Of a stretch of DNA of 64,000 nt, positions 58,957-64,000 are shown one piece after another. The first letter of the stretch is position 1. The number at the start of each line of letters is the position of its first letter. A program made the translations under genes and the position numbers. The notes under the pieces are model-generated. The model was given only the letters and a program-made list of their open reading frames with translations. It had not been told where the DNA came from and made no database searches. Source of the stretch: Macrostomum hystrix (taxonomy: Eukaryota > Platyhelminthes > Macrostomidae); contig CATNEN010000039.1 in the NCBI GenBank assembly GCA_950097015.1, positions 7,952,501 to 8,016,500 on the forward strand, read 5' to 3'.

Positions 58957-61900
58957 AAGCAGGCGCTCCGCTAGGCCTAGTGGCGTGGCGCCGCGGCCAT
59001 CAGGTAGAGTAGGACTCGCCCCGTAAACCAGAAGCAACTCAACCTGGAACAAATGGGGAGAAAAGGGTGGAATCTCCAATTTTTCCTATTTTTCTTTCAC
59101 CCTGTCATCTTCGATTCCCCTCTGTATGGCCATGACGCTCTGACCTGCAGTCCCTGCCTCTCCTGCGTAGCCACATGAAGTGGAGTGTTGCGCTTATGCG
59201 GGTGATAGAAGTTCGGATTGGCGCCCAGAGCCAGCAGGCGAAACGAGGTCTCCAGATTTGGGGTCCGGACGCTGGCGTGAAGCTGCATGTTCATGTCTTC
59301 CAGGGAGCAGAGCTCAGAATCTTTGTAGCGCTTGCAGAAGGCCAGCAGTTGGTACTTCTGCTTCACGAAGTCCGCCTTGATCGGACTGGAAGAAGCAACA
59401 GTTTGACAACCTCAGTCTGAGGATCTGGGAGTTTCAAACTCCATCTGAGGATCTGGGAGTTTCATACTCAGTCTGAGAATCTGGGAGTTTCAAACTCCAT
59501 CTGAGGATCTGGGAGTTTCAAACTCCATCTGAGGATCTGGGAGTTTCATACTCCATCTGAGGATCTGGGAGTTTCATACTTAATCTGAGGATCTGGAAGT
59601 TTCACACTTAATCTGAGGATCTGGGAGAGTGATCTACTCAATCTGAGGATCTGGGAGAGTGATCTACTCAATCTGAGGATCTGAGAGAGTGATCTACTCA
59701 ATCTGAGGATCTGGGAGAGTGATCTACTCAATCTGAGGATCTGAGAGAGTGATCTAGTCACTCTGAGGATCTGGGAGAGTGATCTACTCAATCTGGTGAT
59801 CTAGGAGAGTGATCTACTCAATCTGGTGATCTGGCTGGGAGAGTGATCTACTCACTCTGAGGATCTGAGAGAGTGATCTACTCAATCTGAGGATCTGAGA
59901 GAGTGATCTAGTCACTCTGAGGATCTGAGAGAGTGATCTACTCAATCTGAGGATCTGGGAGAGTGATCTACTCAATCTGGTGATCTGGGAGAGTGATCTA
60001 CTCAATCTGAGGATCTGAGAGAGTGATCTAGTCACTCTGAGGATCTGAGAGAGTGATCTACTCAATCTGAGGATCTAGGAGAGTGATCTACTTAATCTGA
60101 GGATCTGGGAGAGTGATCTACTCAATCTGGTGATCTGGGAGAGTGATCTACTCAATCTGAGGATCTGGGAGAGTGATCTACTCAATCTGGTGATCTGGGA
60201 GAGTGATCTACTTAATCTGAGGATCTGGGAGAGTGATCTACTCAATCTGAGGATCTGGGAGAGTGATCTACTCAATCTGAGGATCTGGGAGAGTGATCTA
60301 CTCAATCTGAGGATCTAGGAGAGTGATCTACTCAATCTGAGGATCTGGGAGAGTGATCTACTCAATCTGAGGATCTGGGAGAGTGATCTACTCAATCTGG
60401 TGATCTGGGAGAGTGATCTACTCAATCTGAGGATCTGGGAGAGTGATCTACTCAATCTGGTGATCTGGGAGAGTGATCTACTCAATCTGAGGATCTGAGA
60501 GAGTGATCTAGTCACTCTGAGGATCTGAGAGAGTGATCTACTCAATCTGAGGATCTGAGAGAGTGATCTAGTCACTCTGAGGATCTGAGAGAGTGATCTA
60601 CTCAATCTGAGGATCTGGGAGAGTGATCTACTCAATCTGGTGATCTGGGAGAGTGATCTACTCAATCTGAGGATCTGAGAGAGTGATCTAGTCACTCTGA
60701 GGATCTGAGAGAGTGATCTACTCAATCTGAGGATCTAGGAGAGTGATCTACTCAATCTGAGGATCTGGGAGAGTGATCTACTCAATCTGAGGATCTGGGA
60801 GAGTGATCTACTCAATCTGAGGATCTGGGAGAGTGACAGGATTAATCATAAAAAACGCTTAACAAGCACCAAACCAAGGTCTTACTGCAGTGGATCATTT
60901 GGCCGAGGCTTTCGCACATTGTCACGGTTTCGCTTGGGATCCAGGATGAGGTATTCCCAAACCTTGTTAGAGCCACCAGACACAACCTGGTGCAGCATCT
61001 GCCAAGCGGGTGGGGTTGGCTGTTAAATCAAAAAATGATCAAAGCTCATTGAAAACACTGCACAAAAGTACCTTTAGTTGAGTCTCGCGCCACTGATGAT
61101 GCGTCAGTGACTTCACTTGAGAGAGATGGCGCCCCAGGCTACGATGAATTGAGCAGCAACTGTCGCACATGAGGACGCAGCGGTTTAGAGAGGCCCATGG
61201 AGGATCTGGGTTTGGAATTAGAGTGAAGCATTAGCAGTCCGCATTAGTATGAAAAAAAACAAATGGTAAGTCTAACACTTCAAAATTGTACATAACAACT
61301 ATAATGACAGAGTCTAGTATGCTGCATGTTGCTGTTTGAGTTTTAAATCCTTTTAATTCCCTTTGCCCCTTGATTATCACAGAAAATGCATTTATTCACT
61401 TACAAATAGTTAAACTCAGTAACATGATACCTTCCTAATTAATTTAAAGAACAAAAATATGATACTCTCTGCTTGCCTACTTTAATTGAAGTAATACAGA
61501 CTACAGTGAAAACTTAATAAGAATAAGAACAATCTTAAGTAGCCAATTATTAATTAGCTAATTATTAAGATTAGTTAAAATGCTTCTTTATTTCCTTTTT
61601 ATATGTAGACTCATTTACAATTAGCTTATTTAAAAAAAAGTAATCTTTATTTTTACAAATACAACTTTGAAATCAAAATATAATTCATTTTTATAAATAA
61701 TAACACAATTATGAAACAAAATTACATATGCATATGACAAACAAAGGTCCTACCCTGTCATTTAAAACATTGTATTTGATAATAAATCTAATCTAAAACA
61801 TTTTATTTCAATTTTGTTTCCCCAATACAAAAGGCTTAAGTCAGATGTAACTGACATCTGATCTCTGACATCTGTGCGAGAAAGTTTATCAAAAGTAAAG

Positions 61901-62331
61901 TCTGAAATGCTGGACAGATTATATATTACTTTTTGCTAATTTAACAGATTATACTCACGACCCTTAGAGGCACTGAGGGAAGTTTAGTGCATGTTCTTAA
62001 GACATTTTAGGAACACAAAATTTTTATTTGGTGCCCATAGCTGCTTGTATGCAACATGCTCATTGATTAAAAAGTTAACAGAAAAAACAAAGCCACAGCC
62101 TGCATATAAAAGTTACTAAAACATGATCATAAGCTATTTAGCTCTAAATTTATAAAATAAGTGTATTTTTGTAAAGAAAGTGTAATAAAAAATAAAGAAG
62201 TAGAATATATAGTCTCAGAGAATTATTCAAAATGGTTCAATCTTTTTTACATATGATATGATCAATGTAAGCTACTTACTTAAATCGCCGCAGTCAGAAC
62301 ACTCAATTAAAGCTGTCTTTAAAGGGTTCAT
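50628..62331 (-). CDS. GIT1: GIT-family ArfGAP, complete, 12 exons
   Basis: Exons: 62331-62280, 61205-61072, 60998-60886, 59385-59145, 59043-58654, 58336-58082, 56861-56541, 54042-53902, 52879-52661, 52594-51758, 51452-51306, 50804-50628. All junctions are GT-AG and in phase, giving 1008 residues (human GIT1 has 761). GIT proteins are scaffolds with PIX that inactivate Arf GTPases and work at focal adhesions and synapses. The ArfGAP zinc finger is C11, C14, C31, C34 with 16 residues between pairs, and arginine finger R39 in IHRSLGRH. Ankyrin repeats are about 125-245, with a Gln run of about 18 inside the last. The Spa2-homology domain is about 311-395 (DLYDELDRRD, STRNQGRQKL, REFGAIL). A coiled coil lies near 595-622. 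Exon 10 (279 codons) is Pro/Ser/His-rich and poorly conserved. The C-terminal paxillin-binding helices are in exons 11-12 (QVIQCCFDIAKAAK). Exon 8 has a NAGNAG acceptor that may add one Gln. The symbol is by family; GIT1 and GIT2 cannot be separated here. Confidence 0.95.
50850..51000. repeat. TGTACA-rich short repeats, GIT intron 11
   Basis: Degenerate copies of gatgtacattagatgtacat and its complement atgtacatctaatgtacat alternate, so the DNA can form local hairpins. Unit length is about 12 bp and irregular. Confidence 0.7.
53203..53727. repeat. 22-bp minisatellite, GIT intron 8
   Basis: The unit is gggagaggattaaacagaag ca, about 24 copies, with cagaagaa and cagaacca variants. Confidence 0.95.
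54113..55015. repeat. 21-bp purine-strand minisatellite, GIT intron 7
   Basis: The core unit is gagggaggagagagtaggga a, about 37 copies from 54240, with a looser purine-rich lead-in. One strand is almost all purine with about one T per unit. ORFs of 304-338 codons cross it on both strands because 21 is a multiple of three. Confidence 0.95.
55016..55479. other. unique part of GIT intron 7
   Basis: A short direct repeat, acccgataag, at about 55259 and 55278. Otherwise nothing is seen. Confidence 0.45.
55480..55745 (+). mobile_element. tRNA-derived SINE, family B copy 2
   Basis: A B-box-like ggcttcgaatctc follows gagaggtcgg. The body has gattcagttcaccccagctg and gagtaccagtattt, in the same order as the minus-strand copy at 23590-23850. 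It sits in GIT intron 7, antisense to the gene. Confidence 0.6.
55784..56128. repeat. 19-bp pyrimidine-rich minisatellite, GIT intron 7
   Basis: The unit is ttccctctccttaccctcc, about 18 copies, with cctt/ccca variants. On the plus strand it is nearly all pyrimidine. Confidence 0.93.
57020..58063. repeat. 15-bp minisatellite, GIT intron 6
   Basis: The unit is caggcatctcacaca, with cacgcg, gtaactc and gtatatc variants, about 69 copies. It fills about 85 percent of the 1220-bp intron and starts 18 bp after the donor of exon 6. Long minus ORFs (336 and 452 codons) are repeat translation, the latter starting in genuine exon 6. Confidence 0.95.
58395..58600. repeat. about 34-40 bp repeats, GIT intron 5
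   Basis: Four to five copies of gggataaatctgatgggata acattttgttgct, decaying at both ends, in the 317-bp intron. Confidence 0.85.
59408..60836. repeat. 30-bp minisatellite, GIT intron 3
   Basis: The unit is gagagtgatctactcaatct gaggatctgg, about 47 copies; the left edge has a 28-bp variant with gagtttcata. It takes up about 95 percent of the 1500-bp intron, reaching about 22 bp from the exon 4 acceptor and 50 bp from the exon 3 donor. Confidence 0.95.
61206..62279. other. GIT intron 1
   Basis: AT-rich unique intron sequence. It is the only long GIT intron in which I see no tandem array. A ctgacatctgatctctgacatctg direct repeat occurs near 61850-61873. Confidence 0.6.
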
Positions 62332-63834
62332 TTTCGGTACAGAAATCTACGGTTTATTTATATATTTAACTTATGGTATATTTTAATGAAAATGCCTACA
62401 ATAGGAATTATTAGATAGAATTAAATCAAAGGTAGCTTTCCATACTAACAAATTTAGTTCCCTAAGGCATAGGACTATATAATTCATCCCTTGCTGTACG
62501 CCTTGTCATCCTGTCAGATAATGAACTCGTTTCTGTTTTCGTATCATAATTATTTCCATAAAACTAAATGAAAACTGTGAAGAAATATATAAAATTGAGT
62601 CTATCGAAGTCTATCTGAGTTTATCGAAGAAAAAGACTAAAGGATCCCTCGTTTGCTACTTTATTAAAAATATATACAAACGCTAAGGGATTGTATGAAA
62701 GATTCGGTTCTTATGCTTCATAAACACTGAGAAGCAAAACGCGAATAATGGGCCTGTATTAGTCAACGACTAGCTGTCGAGTTTTTTATTATCGCGCAGT
62801 ATTGTTTCTAAGGAAAGCCGCCGTCAAAAATGCTTGACCCTTAGCTTTAACAAGCATAGACATCTTTGTTTAAAAACTTTTGTCTGGTTAACGTTATTTC
62901 GTTTGCAGAAATTGTTCTAAAACTTATAGTATTTTACTATAAAATTTGTTTAACTTTATACTTTCACTAAAAATATTTTATGCACAAGAATTTGCGTCCC
63001 ATTTTTGTATTGTACAAGCCATTTATCAGCAGCATTGCTCAAGTCAAAGAAAATTTAATAAAATAAAAAAACAATTTATTAAGTCCGCTTTTCTTAAGAT
63101 AATTCTAACATAAACTTTTTAGCCAATAAAAACAACAAAGATCAAAGCTTCAGATTGGATACATTTTCACTGTGTAAAAAATCATTTCATTTAAATTTAA
63201 ATTCAAAGTTTCAGTTAAAATTCATCTTTACACAATTATTCGCTCGCTTTTGAGAAGAACCTAAAGCTGCTATTTTAAGTTGTCCTTGGCAAAGATATCG
63301 ACTGAACACAAGTTATTTCTGTCTAACAGGTTGGATTCTGTCAAAGCGATTGGACTCTGTCAAACAAATTGGGGTTTGTCTGTGCACTTACAGAAATACA
63401 CCATGTAACATAATGTAATTGTAGCTAAAACATGTATCTAAAACACTGTTAATGTAGAATACGTAAGATTTGCGATTTAATTTTCACCTTCCAAAACTTT
63501 TTCACTAAAAAAGAGAAAACTATATGCGCACGAGTGTTGCGCCCTTGTATATTTAGGATTACTTTAAATAGTCTTTAATTTAATAGCACATGTCTGGCAT
63601 GGTATTATCTAAAGCACTCAATTTGGAAAGACAAGCTCCTAACTTTTTCTCCCAGTATCATCGTTGAACAGTGAGCGCTCTGCTGTGCTATAGAGGTCGG
63701 TTAGCTGCCGTCATTTGTTTGTCTATGGCCCGTGCATCTATGCCTTGCAGAAATAGCATTGTAACACGCAATGATATAGTAATAAACGGCTATGAGTGCT
63801 GCAATGGAACTTTACCAGTTGGGTGCCGAGGCAG
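62332..63834. other. 5' flank of GIT gene
   Basis: AT-rich upstream DNA. No promoter motif or second gene stands out. A short direct repeat (gattggactctgtcaaac type) is present at 63331-63380. Confidence 0.45.
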
Positions 63835-63985
63835 CCAACCGGTAAAAGCATTATAAGGCTTCAGGCCATAGACAAATCAACTCCCCCTATAACGCTACTG
63901 GCGGCTGTCGGTCGACAAGCAACGGCGTTATAGGGGGAGTTGATTTGTCTATGGCCTGAAGCCTTATAATGCTTTTACCGGTTGG
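63835..63985. repeat. perfect 61-bp inverted repeat
   Basis: Arm 63835-63895 is the exact reverse complement of 63925-63985, with a 29-bp spacer (63896-63924). The arm contains ccggtaaaagcattataagg and aactccccctataacgc. The outermost bases make a smaller near-palindrome, ttttaccggttggtaaaa, at 63973-63990. Confidence 0.97.
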
Positions 63986-64000
63986 TAAAATACTTTAATT

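Overview
This window is animal nuclear DNA. Seven protein-coding loci can be read, five of them split by GT-AG introns, and several families are restricted to or typical of animals: GIT ArfGAP, sphingolipid delta-4 desaturase, ethanolamine kinase, an RNF4-like RING protein and two class A GPCRs. The GPCR style (single exon or few exons, divergent DRY and NPxxY motifs), glutamine-rich inserts and GC-rich exons in AT-rich DNA would suit a flatworm or another spiralian. That placement is inference, and I cannot name the species.

Layout. 0-14 kb: a three-exon GPCR on the minus strand (5.06-7.32 kb) and a doubtful poly-Gln exon (4.06-4.40 kb) among seven tandem arrays, including a 1 kb TGAG tract. 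14-25 kb: a single-exon GPCR on the minus strand (15.47-16.52 kb), copies of a tRNA-type SINE family and a degenerate inverted-repeat element. 25.2-27 kb: a two-exon plus-strand gene for a short acidic protein ending in a CAAX box. 30.6-38.8 kb: a complete three-exon plus-strand sphingolipid desaturase gene (DEGS1 type). 41.8-43.5 kb: an RNF4-like RING exon on the minus strand and a truncated chimeric copy of its 3' end. 46.1-47.6 kb: a complete three-exon ethanolamine kinase on the minus strand. 50.6-62.3 kb: a complete 12-exon GIT gene on the minus strand, 1008 codons, with exon phases that agree at every junction. The last 150 bp hold a perfect 61-bp inverted repeat.

The dominant feature is minisatellite DNA. 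More than twenty tandem arrays, with units of 4 to 46 bp (most 15-46 bp), fill roughly a third of the window. Several introns are almost nothing but array, running to within a few to a few tens of bases of the splice sites. Nearly all long open reading frames here (up to 764 codons, often on both strands) are by-products of stop-free repeat units and are not annotated as genes. Some arrays have higher-order structure (25-50-100-200 bp nesting, a 28 to 56 bp transition, a 526-bp dimer inside a tetranucleotide tract). Two arrays in one desaturase intron repeat perfect CCAAT-box (NF-Y type) and AP-1 type sites dozens of times.

The genes do not form an operon or one pathway. Desaturase and ethanolamine kinase both act in membrane lipid synthesis, and GIT acts in Arf/focal-adhesion signalling, but their neighbourhood looks incidental.
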